DNA of 64,000 bases from Bradyrhizobium diazoefficiens (lineage in GTDB: Bacteria; Pseudomonadota; Alphaproteobacteria; Rhizobiales; Xanthobacteraceae). The translations under genes and the position numbers were made by a program. Below the pieces are notes generated by a model. That model ran no database searches. It had not been told where the DNA came from and saw only the letters and a program-made list of their open reading frames with translations. This document shows, piece by piece, positions 26,287 through 34,200 of this stretch. The stretch spans positions 1,516,501 to 1,580,500 of the forward strand of contig NZ_CP067102.1 of NCBI RefSeq assembly GCF_016616885.1, written 5' to 3'. Each line of letters opens with the position of its first letter. Positions within the stretch are counted from its first letter, which is position 1.

Positions 26287-26484
26287 GTTTCTCTCACCGG
26301 GCATCAAAGAATAGTCGCGAGGCCACTGCGCTTCAGCGCCTCACGCTGATCGACTTTCGCGGTCTTGTGCGTGAACGTCTGTGGATCGTCGGCATCCTTC
26401 CATCTTGCGGGAAAGCACCGTGCCGGTTCGATTCCTCCGACGCCTCTCGTCGCGGAAGACTACCGATCTGTGGTCGTCTCTGAG

Positions 26485-26946
26485 TCAGAACAGACGTGGG
26501 TCAAGAACGAATGGCTCTACAGAGATCACGGAGATCCGCGCCGCGTCCTTGTGAGTGTGGTTGATCAGGATGTTGACGTCGGGGGACTGATCTACAGGGA
26601 CGATGGCAGAGGGAACGCGGAGGAGGGGTGTCGCGAGCGAGGCGTGCCATTGATCACCTCGTTGCTGCGTCCAAACTTCCTGGCGCCGCCAATCGGCGGG
26701 CAGATCGCTTAAGCCCAGCGTCTCGACGGCAAGGTCATCTGCCCCATCGTAGCGCACCATCACAAGCGCGGGCATGAGAGCTGGGTCCTCGATATGGACC
26801 AGTTTTTCCAACACGCACAGCGCAGGCGACGTGCTGCAGTAGGTGACAGGCCGTCCGACCGTATTCCAGCGTCCGTCAAAAAGCAGGCCGTAGCCACCAT
26901 CGAACGTCTTGGCATGCTGCATGCCCGACAAACGCCAAAGCAGCAT
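26485..26946 (-). CDS. RES-domain toxin
   Basis: A 153-residue RES-family protein. The conserved polar residues that name the family occur in LLWRLSGMQHAKTFDGGYG (Arg), GRWNTVGRPVTYCSTSPALC (the Ser) and CVLEKLVHIE (Glu). RES toxins of this class degrade NAD+ or transfer ADP-ribose. The start at 26946 overlaps the stop of the antitoxin gene (TGATG), fixing it well inside a longer open frame. It is the second gene of a toxin-antitoxin operon and looks intact. Confidence 0.88.
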   Translation of the reverse strand: MLLWRLSGMQHAKTFDGGYGLLFDGRWNTVGRPVTYCSTSPALCVLEKLVHIEDPALMPALVMVRYDGADDLAVETLGLSDLPADWRRQEVWTQQRGDQWHASLATPLLRVPSAIVPVDQSPDVNILINHTHKDAARISVISVEPFVLDPRLF

Positions 26947-27395
26947 CAGGCGGCGGCGCCCCACGCGATCTTGCCGAGTATCGTCTCGACGACGCGGGCG
27001 CCAGTTTCGGTTTGTGCTACCGCCAACGGCGTCTCGCCATGAAGTTCTGCTAACGAACGCCGGAGCCATAAATTGGCCTTGTCGGCGTCGCCGAAGGTCT
27101 CCTCGGCAAGTGTCTGCACCCGCAGCAATCGCACTGCCCGGTCGGATTCTTCCACGGTGAGCGGTTGCTTTTTCTCCGCGCGATGCCGGCGCGTTCGTTG
27201 CGGAATGACGAACAATTCGATTTCCTGATCACTAAGTCCCGCCTTCGCCAGCCCATGCAGCGCGGTCAGGGGAAGCCGCTTTCGTACCGCCAGGGCGAGG
27301 TCTGCCTGCGAGCGTATAACCGCTCCGAGGACCGAGCGCCCACCCAGCTTCCTTGCTACGATTTCGACAATGGACACAAGGGCCTCCGTGAACAT
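26946..27395 (-). CDS. Xre/ParS-type antitoxin of the RES toxin
   Basis: A 149-residue protein with an N-terminal DNA-binding region (about residues 1-75, including ADLALAVRKRLPLTALHGLA and GLSDQEIELFVIPQR). The C-terminal toxin-binding domain (DUF2384, MbcA/ParS/Xre) contains RVQTLAEETFGDADKANLWL and the ending GARVVETILGKIAWG. The longer open frame upstream is not coding. ATG 27395 was chosen because the next in-frame ATG (27425) lies inside one of two operator-like repeats. It neutralises the RES toxin and should repress its own promoter. Confidence 0.85.
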   Translation of the reverse strand: MFTEALVSIVEIVARKLGGRSVLGAVIRSQADLALAVRKRLPLTALHGLAKAGLSDQEIELFVIPQRTRRHRAEKKQPLTVEESDRAVRLLRVQTLAEETFGDADKANLWLRRSLAELHGETPLAVAQTETGARVVETILGKIAWGAAA

Positions 27396-27397
27396 GG

Positions 27398-27432
27398 CGG
27401 CAATGTGCCGTATAGATAGCGGCATATTGCCG
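27398..27432 (-). promoter_or_regulatory. Twin operator of the RES-Xre operon
   Basis: Two near-palindromes, CGGCA-N3-TGCCG in type, occupy 27398-27410 and 27420-27432, with centres 22 bases apart and a TATCTATA-like promoter element between them. They lie immediately upstream of the antitoxin start. Paired sites two helix turns apart are expected for a dimeric autorepressor. Confidence 0.55.
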
Positions 27433-27822
27433 AATTTGCAAGAACTCCGCAAAGGCCCGCCTGCAAGGAGCCGGAGTGGGACGACCAGGCGGCCCCGGCC
27501 TTCCCGGCACGAGCTTAGGCAGGCAGGGCATTGCATTGCGGATTGTTCCGGGCAATCGAATCCACCACTTCCTTCGCCATTGTTGTTTTCTACACGCTGA
27601 CCGCAGCGACATCTTGCGCAGCCCAACCGAGAGGCACCACAACTTCTTCCGGGGATGCTGTTCAGCGCACGGACCACCTGGCCTCTTGATGGCTCGATCT
27701 GGCCGAAGAGCGGCTGCGCCTCGATCGCCTGAACGCAACGCCAGCGGTTCAACTTTCCTCCCCTGGTCTACGCCCATTCCTCGCGAGGCAAGAAAGTCGC
27801 CCCGCTGGCGTCCTCCGCTGCG

Positions 27823-28013
27823 TACCGCGTCTTCGTCGGCCGGGCCGAGATCGGGGCCGCCTGGTCGAAGCGCTCCGAGGAGGGCCGCGACTATCTCTCG
27901 CTCAAGCACGACAACCCCTCGTTCAACGCACCGATCTACGCGAACCTGTTCAACGACGAGGACGGCGACGGCTTCAGCCTGTCTGGTCGCGGCCGCGCAA
28001 GAACGGCGACTGA
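27823..28013 (+). pseudogene. DUF736 gene, copy 3, broken
   Basis: The reading RVFVGRAEIGAAWSKRSEEG, then RDYLSLKHDNPSFNAPIYAN matches DUF736 from about residue 40 on. The start codon and N-terminus are gone, and one base is missing in the AGCCTGATCTGG motif near 27980, which shifts the end. The upstream hairpin partly remains but has lost pairing (GTTCAACTTTCCT against AAGAAAGTCGC). Confidence 0.8.
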
Positions 28014-28025
28014 GGTCGCCAAAAA

Positions 28026-28051
28026 GCCCCGCCCGGTCCGCCGGGCGGGGC
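28026..28051 (+). terminator. Terminator-like hairpin after DUF736 copy 3
   Basis: Stem GCCCCGCCCGG/CCGGGCGGGGC kept intact, followed by TTCTC. Confidence 0.6.
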
Positions 28052-28123
28052 TTCTCAATCTAGCGCCCGTCTGGCAGCACGGACCGTGTCAACACAGATT
28101 CCAGCCGCTCGGCCGCTCATCGG

Positions 28124-28375
28124 CTATTCAGTCTGTCCGCGCGTCTTTTTCTTGGCGCCTGCGCCTGGCGGCCGTGTCAACAGGTCTGCTGCTTCGACTC
28201 CCAAACTGCGCGCCAGCCGGTCGACAACGTCGATGCCCGCCGCATAGACGCTCCGTTCGAGTGCACTGATATAGGTGCGGTCAATTTCTGCTCGATGTGC
28301 CAATTCCTCCTGCGACAAGCCGCGAGCTTGTCGTAGCTTTCGCAAATTGATTGCCAGTACCCCGCGTATATCCAT
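28124..28375 (-). CDS. qseC: QseC-like Xre-family regulator, module A
   Basis: An 83-residue protein made almost entirely of an Xre/Cro helix-turn-helix (LRKLRQARGLSQEELAHRAE, then DRTYISALERSVYAAG). It is divergently transcribed from a short DUF2285 gene, exactly as qseC and qseM are on ICEMlSym of R7A, where QseC binds between the two genes and sets qseM expression. A perfect inverted repeat CGCGTAT-N4-ATACGCG (28363-28380) overlaps its start codon. The direct repeats GAGTATT at 28398 and 28411 are other possible binding sites. A second copy of the arrangement is at 33786-34037. Confidence 0.75.
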   Translation of the reverse strand: MDIRGVLAINLRKLRQARGLSQEELAHRAEIDRTYISALERSVYAAGIDVVDRLARSLGVEAADLLTRPPGAGAKKKTRGQTE

Positions 28376-28521
28376 ACGCGAGACGGCACGTCCTTGAAGA
28401 GTATTTCACCACGGAGTATTCTCGACAAAACGTTCGCGCGGAAGCCTACGACCAAATTTTTACGCTTCTGCTCCTTCCGGCCGGCATGTTAGAATTTGTC
28501 AAATCTGAGGCGTGGAGTTTC

Positions 28522-28794
28522 ATGAGGAAGCCGCCGCTCGATCCCGACGTCGCCGACGCTGCCCCTACCGATCAAGCTCTGACGGTTTATGACGAGCAGC
28601 ACATCGTGACGTACACGCGCCTTTTGCAAGCCGACAGCGAAGGGGCCGACTGGCGGGAAGTCGCACGAATAGTGTTGCATATCGATCCGGAGCGCGAGCC
28701 TGATCGTGCGCGAAATGCATACCTGTCTCATCTTAAGCGCGCTAAGTGGGCTACTGAACAGGGACGTTTCTTGCGCGGTGCCAGGTCAAATTAG
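28522..28794 (+). CDS. qseM: QseM-like DUF2285 antiactivator, module A
   Basis: A 90-residue single-domain DUF2285 protein (DPDVADAAP, TVYDEQHIVTYTRLLQADSE, GADWREVARIVLHIDPERE). DUF2285 is a helix-turn-helix variant. In R7A, QseM uses it to bind and block both TraR and FseA, preventing excision and transfer in most cells. The second copy, at 34201-34473, has the same length and about four fifths identical residues. The ATG at 28522 was chosen over upstream in-frame starts because it gives the same N-terminus as that copy. It faces the qseC gene and precedes fseA. Confidence 0.78.
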   Translation: MRKPPLDPDVADAAPTDQALTVYDEQHIVTYTRLLQADSEGADWREVARIVLHIDPEREPDRARNAYLSHLKRAKWATEQGRFLRGARSN

Positions 28795-28862
28795 GAAAAT
28801 CTCACCGGTGAAGCGTTTGTCAAGAATACGATCTTCTTCTGCTCGTTGGTGGTCACTTTAGA

Positions 28863-28876
28863 GCACTGCGTGGTGC
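28863..28876 (+). promoter_or_regulatory. Conserved near-palindrome upstream of fseA, module A
   Basis: GCACTGCGTGGTGC, 12 of 14 positions symmetric. It sits in the same place as the perfect palindrome at 34541-34554 in module B, with the flank GGTGCCAAA...TTCCTACAACC conserved. It is a candidate TraR or other activator site for fseA. Confidence 0.4.
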
Positions 28877-28960
28877 CAAAGTAAGGACTTCCTACAACCC
28901 AATCGATCAGAATTATTGCGGCGCAATCCTTGTTATCCGACTGGACAAAGGGCGTAAGCA

Positions 28961-29155
28961 ATGCCGACATTCGACTGGCGGTCGCCGGATTCGTACAAGA
29001 GCCTACAGGACGCTGAAATAACCGACATCGCCTGGGAATTTCTTCGCCGAAACAAAGACTACCAACGCGACTACGAAGAGACTGTGAGGAACAGCCCGGA
29101 CGGCGAAGTATCCCCGGAGTTCAGGAGGAGGTGGGGCATCTGCTTTCGCCCATGA
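28961..29155 (+). CDS. fseA: FseA N-terminal part (DUF6499), module A
   Basis: A 64-residue frame starting MPTFDWRSPDSYKSLQDAEI, the DUF6499 transcriptional-regulator-like domain, and ending RRRWGICFRP before TGA. It corresponds to msi172 of R7A, where it is joined by a +1 ribosomal frameshift to the next frame (msi171) to make FseA, the activator of excision. Here too the +1 frame continues directly after the same point (DPQISFEEQVVIWAPEVLP), so the pair encodes one protein of about 257 residues. The short product made without frameshifting is probably inactive. Confidence 0.78.
   Translation: MPTFDWRSPDSYKSLQDAEITDIAWEFLRRNKDYQRDYEETVRNSPDGEVSPEFRRRWGICFRP
29141..29155 (+). other. Programmed +1 frameshift site in fseA, module A
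   Basis: The zero-frame codons are TGC TTT CGC CCA TGA. A +1 slip of the phenylalanine tRNA from TTT to TTC at 29144-29147 gives TTC GCC CAT GAC and continues into the DUF2285 frame. The string ATCTGCTTTCGCCCATGA is identical in module B. That the event occurs is known for R7A. The exact slip codon here is inferred. Confidence 0.6.
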
Positions 29156-29228
29156 CCCGCAGATATCCTTCGAGGAACAAGTCGTCATTTGGGCGCCTGA
29201 GGTTCTGCCGACGGTCGTTCCAATCGCG

Positions 29229-29735
29229 GTGATCGCGTCGACGGTCAGTGGGGACAGCTCTCCTCAGCTACTGCTCGATCTTGCGGCTGGCCGGGCGCGG
29301 CGTGCCTCCGATGGCTGGCACGCTGTGCTACGGATAGGCGTCGTAGAGCATCGAGTCTGGCTGAAGGATCTGCCAGCCGCCGGCGCCAATTACGCAGTTC
29401 AATTGGCATTCGACCGCGATTTCGACGCGCGCGCCCTTGCAGCGCAGCGGCTGTGGCGCGCGATGAATGAACGCGCTGTCGGTCCCGCCTCTCACGGTTT
29501 GTCAAAACTGAGATGCGAACGGCTGTGCGCCGCCATTCAGGCGCTCGACGCCCATGACGCCGGCGGCACGTATCGGATCATTGCCGAAGCTCTATTCGGC
29601 AAGAAGCGCATCCCCGATCGCGCCTGGAAAACGCACGATCTGCGCAATCGTACAATTCGCCTCGTGCAGAGCGGCGTCGCATTAATGCGAGGCGGCTATC
29701 GCGAATTGCTGCGCCCCAAGCGCAAGGACAAATAG
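29229..29735 (+). CDS. fseA: FseA C-terminal part (DUF2285), module A
   Basis: The frame is open from the slip site near 29145. The position given is the first GTG in it. The encoded DUF2285 domain contains DGWHAVLRIGVVEHRVWLKD and the helix-turn-helix end GKKRIPDRAWKTHDLRNRTI, GGYRELLRPKRK. It is the counterpart of msi171, which alone lacks a good ribosome-binding site and must be expressed by frameshifting from the upstream frame. Joined to the DUF6499 part, it would bind DNA and activate excisionase and transfer genes. Unlike module B, no rdfS gene follows: the next genes are an AbiEi/AbiEii pair. Confidence 0.78.
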   Translation: MIASTVSGDSSPQLLLDLAAGRARRASDGWHAVLRIGVVEHRVWLKDLPAAGANYAVQLAFDRDFDARALAAQRLWRAMNERAVGPASHGLSKLRCERLCAAIQALDAHDAGGTYRIIAEALFGKKRIPDRAWKTHDLRNRTIRLVQSGVALMRGGYRELLRPKRKDK

Positions 29736-29953
29736 CCGTCTCGATCTTCGCTGAGGCGAACGACAAAATCGCGGAAGACGCAACTACAGGAGCCTTAGAG
29801 ATCTGGCCGCGCGTTGGCATGACGGGCCGGGCCCTTTGGGGGCTTTTGAGCGCCAATTGACCTAAGCAACTGAATATACTGCAGAATTATGTATAAATCT
29901 AACGCTTGTAGTTTGTCAGAAGTCAGCCTATGTTTCTGACAGTGGAGTAAACC

Positions 29954-30547
29954 ATGGCCCCCCTGAGCATCAGGATTCTGGAAGCAACCAAAGCATTGCC
30001 CGAAGGCGCACCGATCGCTGCCAAGGCACTTTTGCATCTTGGAAAGCGTGCTGCCGTCGATCAGGCCCTTTCGCGTCTTGCCGAGCGAGGAAGACTTCTG
30101 CGCGCGAGACGAGGGATATATTTGCGCCCGGTTGAAAGCCGTTTCGGAGTTAGAGCTCCATCAGTTGAAAAAGTCATCGAGGAAACCAAGGTTCGCAGCG
30201 GCGAAACGATCGTTTCCAGCGGCGCGGCGGCGGCTAATCATCTTGGTTTGACGAGGCAAGTACCTGTCCGTCAGGTTTATCTGACCTCTGGTCCTTCCCG
30301 CAGACTCCGTCTTGGCAAGCAAGTCGTGGAGTTCAAGCATGCACCGAGTTGGCAGCTTACCCTGGCGAACCGACGTGCAGGTGAGGTTGTGCGTGCGCTT
30401 GCCTGGATGGGCCCAGAGACAGCAGAACGAGCATTGAGGTCCGTCAGTCAGAAATTGACCCCGACCGAAGTGAACGAGTTGAAGTCCGCTGCTTCTTCCT
30501 TTCCGACTTGGCTTGCCAAGCCGGTAAGCGAACTCCGTGTCGGATAG
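29954..30547 (+). CDS. abiEi: AbiEi-type antitoxin (DUF6088 family)
   Basis: A 197-residue protein with a winged-helix N-terminus (ALSRLAERGRLLRARRGIYL) and the AbiEi-type second domain (ETIVSSGAAAANHLGLTRQV, then QVYLTSGPSRRLRLGKQVVE). It acts as the antitoxin and autorepressor of a type IV toxin-antitoxin system. Its end overlaps the start of the AbiEii-type toxin by 11 bases, so the two are translated together. Upstream, 29740-29950 is gene-free and should hold the promoter. The pair looks intact, unlike the fragments at 22.0 and 24.2 kb. Confidence 0.85.
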   Translation: MAPLSIRILEATKALPEGAPIAAKALLHLGKRAAVDQALSRLAERGRLLRARRGIYLRPVESRFGVRAPSVEKVIEETKVRSGETIVSSGAAAANHLGLTRQVPVRQVYLTSGPSRRLRLGKQVVEFKHAPSWQLTLANRRAGEVVRALAWMGPETAERALRSVSQKLTPTEVNELKSAASSFPTWLAKPVSELRVG

Positions 30548-31553
30548 ATTTCTAACCCTCTCTGACGCCGAGCGCCAAGAGGCGCTCGGCGTTGCTGCGT
30601 CCAACTCAGGTCGCCCGGCACATCTTCTCGAAAAGGATGTCTGGGTCGTCTGGTGCCTGAACGCGCTCTTCTCCTCGCCTTTAGGCGAACATCTCGTCTT
30701 CAAAGGCGGAACATCGCTATCGAAGGCATATGGTGCGATCCGTCGCTTCTCGGAAGATGTCGACCTCACCTACGATATTCGGACGATAGCTCCGGATCTC
30801 GTGAACACAAGGGACGATAATCCGGTCCCTCAAACCCGTAGTCAGAGCAAGAAGTGGAGCACGCAGGCACGAGAGCGCCTCCCGGTCTGGGTGAAGGAGA
30901 AGGCCTTATCGGTCATCAAGCAGCGACTGGAAGAAGACAAGCTCAGTGCAACCGCTGAGGCCCAGGATGACAAGATTTTCGTAAGGTACGCTCCATTGGA
31001 GACCGGCAGTGGCTATGTGAGTCCCGCCGTTATGCTCGAATTCGGAGCGCGGTCGACGGGCGAGCCGAGCGAGCTCCACGATGTGGTTTGCGACGCCGCC
31101 GAATATCTCGACACCCTCGAATTTCCCACGGCCAAGCCCAAAACCATGAAAGCGGAGCGCACTTTCTGGGAAAAGGCCACGGCGATCCACGTCTTTTGCG
31201 TCCAAGGCAAACTGAAAGGCGAGCGCTTTGCCCGCCATTGGTATGACCTTGTAAGACTAGACGATGCAGGGATTGCCGAGGTGGCGTTGAAAGACAGAAA
31301 GCTTGCCGAAATCGTCGCAGAACACAAGACTTGGTTCTTTTTAGAAAAGGATCCCACGGGAGCGGTCATCGATTATCATAAAGCCGTCAATGGATCCTTG
31401 AAGCTGGTCCCCGAGGGACAATCGCGAACGGTCTTGGAGCAAGACTACAAACGCATGACTGACGACGGGCTTATGCTCGATGAGCCCGAAACATTCGATA
31501 AGTTGATGACACGGTGCTTGGACCTCGAGAATAGAGCGAACAAGTCCACCTGA
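30537..31553 (+). CDS. abiEii: AbiEii-type nucleotidyltransferase toxin
   Basis: A 338-residue protein with the AbiEii/AbiGii nucleotidyltransferase signature LVFKGGTSLSKAYGAI, then RFSEDVDLTYD, where the GTS and paired aspartates form the metal and nucleotide site. The C-terminal block TFWEKATAIHVFC and ARHWYDLVRL also matches the family. These toxins modify tRNA or similar targets and give abortive infection or element stabilisation. The start is a GTG at 30537 inside the antitoxin gene. The pair lies between the two qseC-qseM-fseA modules and may act as an addiction system for the element. Confidence 0.85.
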   Translation: MSDRFLTLSDAERQEALGVAASNSGRPAHLLEKDVWVVWCLNALFSSPLGEHLVFKGGTSLSKAYGAIRRFSEDVDLTYDIRTIAPDLVNTRDDNPVPQTRSQSKKWSTQARERLPVWVKEKALSVIKQRLEEDKLSATAEAQDDKIFVRYAPLETGSGYVSPAVMLEFGARSTGEPSELHDVVCDAAEYLDTLEFPTAKPKTMKAERTFWEKATAIHVFCVQGKLKGERFARHWYDLVRLDDAGIAEVALKDRKLAEIVAEHKTWFFLEKDPTGAVIDYHKAVNGSLKLVPEGQSRTVLEQDYKRMTDDGLMLDEPETFDKLMTRCLDLENRANKST

Positions 31554-31763
31554 TACGTTCGCGATCCCGCCGGGGAGCGCGCTCAAATCGACAGCTAGGC
31601 GCCAGCAGCGTGTCGAGAATGGACCAGGCGCCATAGGCGGCGCCGGGTGTCTGCAGCACCTCCCGAATGCCGGCATCCTCGATATCGGAGACTTCAAGGT
31701 CGACGGTCGGGCCGGCGATGGGGCTCGCCGCTGCAGGATCGAAGCTATGAAGAAATGTCCGTG

Positions 31764-32984
31764 TCAAAGCGCTAGCGCTCGCTTGAGATCGTCGTGCTCG
31801 AAAGCGCTGGCCATGCGATTGATCTCGGCCGCGCGGGCGCCGACAGCTTTGGCCGTGTCGCGCCAGGTCGCGGTCGCTGTCGCGACTTCCTTAATGATCG
31901 GGCGGGCCTGCTGCAGCGTAAGACCAAAATACTCCGACGCGGCCTCAAGTAGGTCGAGCGAGCAGGTGCCTTCGTCGAGGTCGATGTTCGTCGTCAGCAC
32001 CCGCGCCTTCACATCGGTAGGCACGGGATTGAGATCGTAAGCCGGAGAGAGCGACCATCCCGCCTTTCCCAACCACAGGAAACCGTGGTTGCGTAGATGA
32101 TCATCGACATTGGAGATCAGCACATTGAAGACGACACGCCTGTAGAGGGCATGGGCATCCGTCTTTCCTTGCGCACCATGTTGCGCGAGAGCGTCGACAA
32201 TCTCCGGGTAGCTGCCGCGCTCGCCGTCTTTGGCGCCCATCATCGCCATGGCGGACAGAAACGGGACGCGGACGGCGTCATTGCGATCGAAGCGGCGCGA
32301 CAGCATGACGGCCTTGCCGGCCACCTCGATCAGTTCGTGTTGCGGGGTGGCGATGCCGGCCTTGCTGGCGAGCCGCAGCGCAATCCCCTCCCAGGTCTCC
32401 ATGCTGTAGTCGTCGGTTTCCTTTGGAAACTTGGCGATCGAGAGATTGCCGTGTTGGTCGATCAGCGAGGCCTTCGGCCGCCCGCCACCGAGGGAGGAGC
32501 CCGGCGCGAAGATGAGCTGGAGATCTTCGTCCGTTTCCTCGTCGCGGAGAATGCGCTCGGTGATCTACAGCAGCTGCCCGAGTTCGATGAGGGCCGGCAC
32601 ACCGGCGCGGGTCGGCGCCTGGAAAGTTTCGTCGCCGACTCAGCGGAAGCGAAGTGCGCCAAGTCGCGTTTCGTCGGCAACGCCGAGCAAATAGTCGCTT
32701 TCTGCAGCGTGCGAACGGCGCGGCCTTCACGGTCGGCGAGGCGGCGTTCGGCGCGCTGCATGAGGCGGCGACCTCGAGCCAAAAGTCGCCAGGCCGGCAG
32801 GAGGAGCAAAGGCGCCGCGCGTCAGGGCGAGGGCGGGTTCCAGGGAGAACCGGTCCGAATCATCAAGCCACGCGCCATCGTACTCGAAGAGGATGGTCTC
32901 CGAGCCTCGAACACGGTTGCTCCTCGCCAGTCCGATGCGGCGCGTGCGGCCGCCGAGATCGATATGCACCTCGAAGTCAGCCAT
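31764..32984 (-). pseudogene. Disrupted hipA-type kinase gene
   Basis: The C-terminal half is open (31764-32402) and carries HipA motifs (VFNVLISNVDDHLRNHGFLW, then SLSPAYDLNPVP). The N-terminal piece (32727-32984, start MADFEVHIDLGG) is in another frame. The middle reads YLLGVADETRLGALRFR, stop, VGDETFQAPTRAG, LGQLL, stop, ITERILRDEETDED. So at least two frameshifts and two nonsense codons (about 32636 and 32570) separate the ends. No full kinase can be made. The gene overlaps hipB by eight bases, as in active hipBA operons. Confidence 0.8.
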
Positions 32985-33312
32985 CGCGTGAGGCTCCGGT
33001 CCTGCGTTTGAGGTGGATATGCTTCGGCAGCTCGGCGCTGGCGAGCGCCTGGCCTACGCTGTCGTTGCTGATGTCGGCGACCTTGATCAGACCGTCGAGC
33101 AGGCCGAGCGCCTGGAGAACGCCGGCATAGATCCCGATGCTGACACTGGTGTCGCCGGCTTCAACTCTCTGCAGCGTCGAGCGGGACGTGAAGGCGCGCT
33201 CGGCGACGACAGACATCGGCAGCCGCCGGCGCCGCCGGGCATCGTGGATGTCCGCGCCGAGCTTGCGCAGGGCCCGTCGAACGGCGGCCGGGGGATTGTG
33301 GGGGGTAGGCAT
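32977..33312 (-). CDS. HipB-like antitoxin, Xre family
   Basis: A 111-residue protein with an Xre-type helix-turn-helix (ADIHDARRRRRLPMSVVAER, then FTSRSTLQRVEAGDTSVSIG) and a C-terminal extension (SAELPKHIHLKRR) like HipB antitoxins that accompany HipA kinases. It normally binds and neutralises HipA and represses the operon. Its partner is a pseudogene, so the antitoxin is now alone. The divergent upstream region 33313-33400 should contain its promoter. Confidence 0.75.
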   Translation of the reverse strand: MPTPHNPPAAVRRALRKLGADIHDARRRRRLPMSVVAERAFTSRSTLQRVEAGDTSVSIGIYAGVLQALGLLDGLIKVADISNDSVGQALASAELPKHIHLKRRTGASRDG

Positions 33313-33439
33313 TTGTAACCTTCATACTACACATTCGGCGAATATGTAGCACGAAGATTACAAAACTCCTAGCCCCCAGCAGGGCGGTACCCTGTATTAG
33401 AGACGGCTAAGCGTTCGCCCGAGTCCCCGAAGAATGCGC

Positions 33440-33799
33440 GCAAGACCCCGCACAGTGAGGCGGCGATCGAAACTTATGCGGCGAGCGTCGTCGCCAAGGT
33501 ATCTTGCAGAATCTGCCGGTCGAACCGGGGTTGGACAGAGAAGGGCGGCTACAGGGTTTGCAGACGGCTTGCCCGGCTTCTGAGAGCGAAGCGGAAGGAG
33601 ATCAACAAGACTGACCCGCTGCATCATCGACACGGCGAACGATCCGCACGAAATCAGCCTAGACGAGAACGTCACGCGGGAAAATGTGCATCCCGCTGAT
33701 CAGTTCGTGGCCTTCAAGAAGCTGGCGGAAGAGCGCGGTTTTGGTGTGGAAGAAATCGCCGCCCGCTTGGGCTCTGCCGACCCGATCATTTCCGTTTAG
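33440..33799 (+). pseudogene. ParB-family gene remnant
   Basis: Pieces in different frames line up with a ParB domain: GILQNLPVEPGLDREGRL near 33510, GGYRVCRRLARLLRAKRKEI near 33545, then RCIIDTANDPHEISLDENVT and VHPADQFVAFKKLAEERGFG up to a stop at 33799. The normal box with AGGRRL is damaged and the C-terminus is missing. It differs from the long parB at 9.8 kb, so it comes from a second, lost maintenance module. It overlaps the end of qseC module B. Confidence 0.65.
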
Positions 33800-34037
33800 C
33801 CGGCTTTGATCGGTCGCTTCGCGCGTCTTCGTCAGGAACTACCAATTCAACGTGACTGACACCTAACGTGCTGGCGAGCTCAAAAAGAGTTACGACAGTT
33901 GGGTTACGACGGCCGCGCTCCAGGTCACTGATATATTGCTGAGTGAAGCCGGACATTTCGGCGAATTTCTCCTGCGTGAAGCGCTTTTGCTTCCGCAGTC
34001 TTGCGAAATTCCGGCCGACCAGCTTGCGCATGTCCAT
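33786..34037 (-). CDS. qseC: QseC-like Xre-family regulator, module B
   Basis: An 83-residue Xre-family repressor (RNFARLRKQKRFTQEKFAEM, then GFTQQYISDLERGRRNPTVV) with a short acidic and lysine-rich tail. It is the same length as the module A protein but much diverged in sequence, so the two probably recognise different operators. It is divergently transcribed from the QseM-like gene at 34201. A long inverted repeat (34057-34088) begins 20 bases upstream of its start and is the likely binding site. In R7A the matching protein sets the switch between transfer-off and transfer-on cells. Confidence 0.78.
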   Translation of the reverse strand: MDMRKLVGRNFARLRKQKRFTQEKFAEMSGFTQQYISDLERGRRNPTVVTLFELASTLGVSHVELVVPDEDARSDRSKPAKRK

Positions 34038-34056
34038 CGGCGCAAGTTGCGTCTTT

Positions 34057-34088
34057 ACATACTATGAGGTTTATCTCCTATAGTATGT
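34057..34088 (+). promoter_or_regulatory. Inverted-repeat operator between qseC and qseM, module B
   Basis: Perfect nine-base arms ACATACTAT and ATAGTATGT flank a centre GAGGTTTATCTCCT that is itself nearly symmetric. It lies between the divergent start codons and is AT-rich compared with its surroundings. It is probably one double-sized or two overlapping QseC sites. No similar repeat occurs in module A. Confidence 0.55.
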
Positions 34089-34200
34089 TTTTTCGAGCGG
34101 CTCGCTGGTCGGTTAGGTCCCAATGGGGCTAAAATGAGACGTCGGCACGATCTCGGCCTTCTAGGGAGATTAGAATCATTCGCTGTTTGTTGGGGTGGTC

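Larger units (their letters stand above)
25526..26287 (+). repeat. DUF736 direct repeat, copy 2
   Basis: Second near-identical copy of the segment at 20907-21668, offset 4,619 bases and in the same orientation. Differences are a handful of single bases (for example GGTAGC to GGCAGC, GACGAC to GACGAT and TACGCG to TACGCC in the gene). The match ends within the terminator tail. Confidence 0.85.
27601..28051 (+). repeat. DUF736 direct repeat, copy 3 (deleted)
   Basis: Aligns with copies 1 and 2 from the GAACGCAGCCACATC region to the terminator. It is more diverged (roughly one change in 20 bases) and lacks the leader 3' half together with the first third of the gene, the join being at 27822/27823. 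Confidence 0.75.

Noticed and set aside
26419..26441. GGTTCGATTCC resembling a tRNA T arm
   Set aside because: No pairing T stem, acceptor or anticodon arm around it.
31471..31767. Minus-strand frame starting with TTG at the hipA stop
   Set aside because: Protein-like stretch (DIEDAGIREVLQTPGAAYGA) but no proper start, no family, and it runs into the opposite strand of the AbiEii gene.
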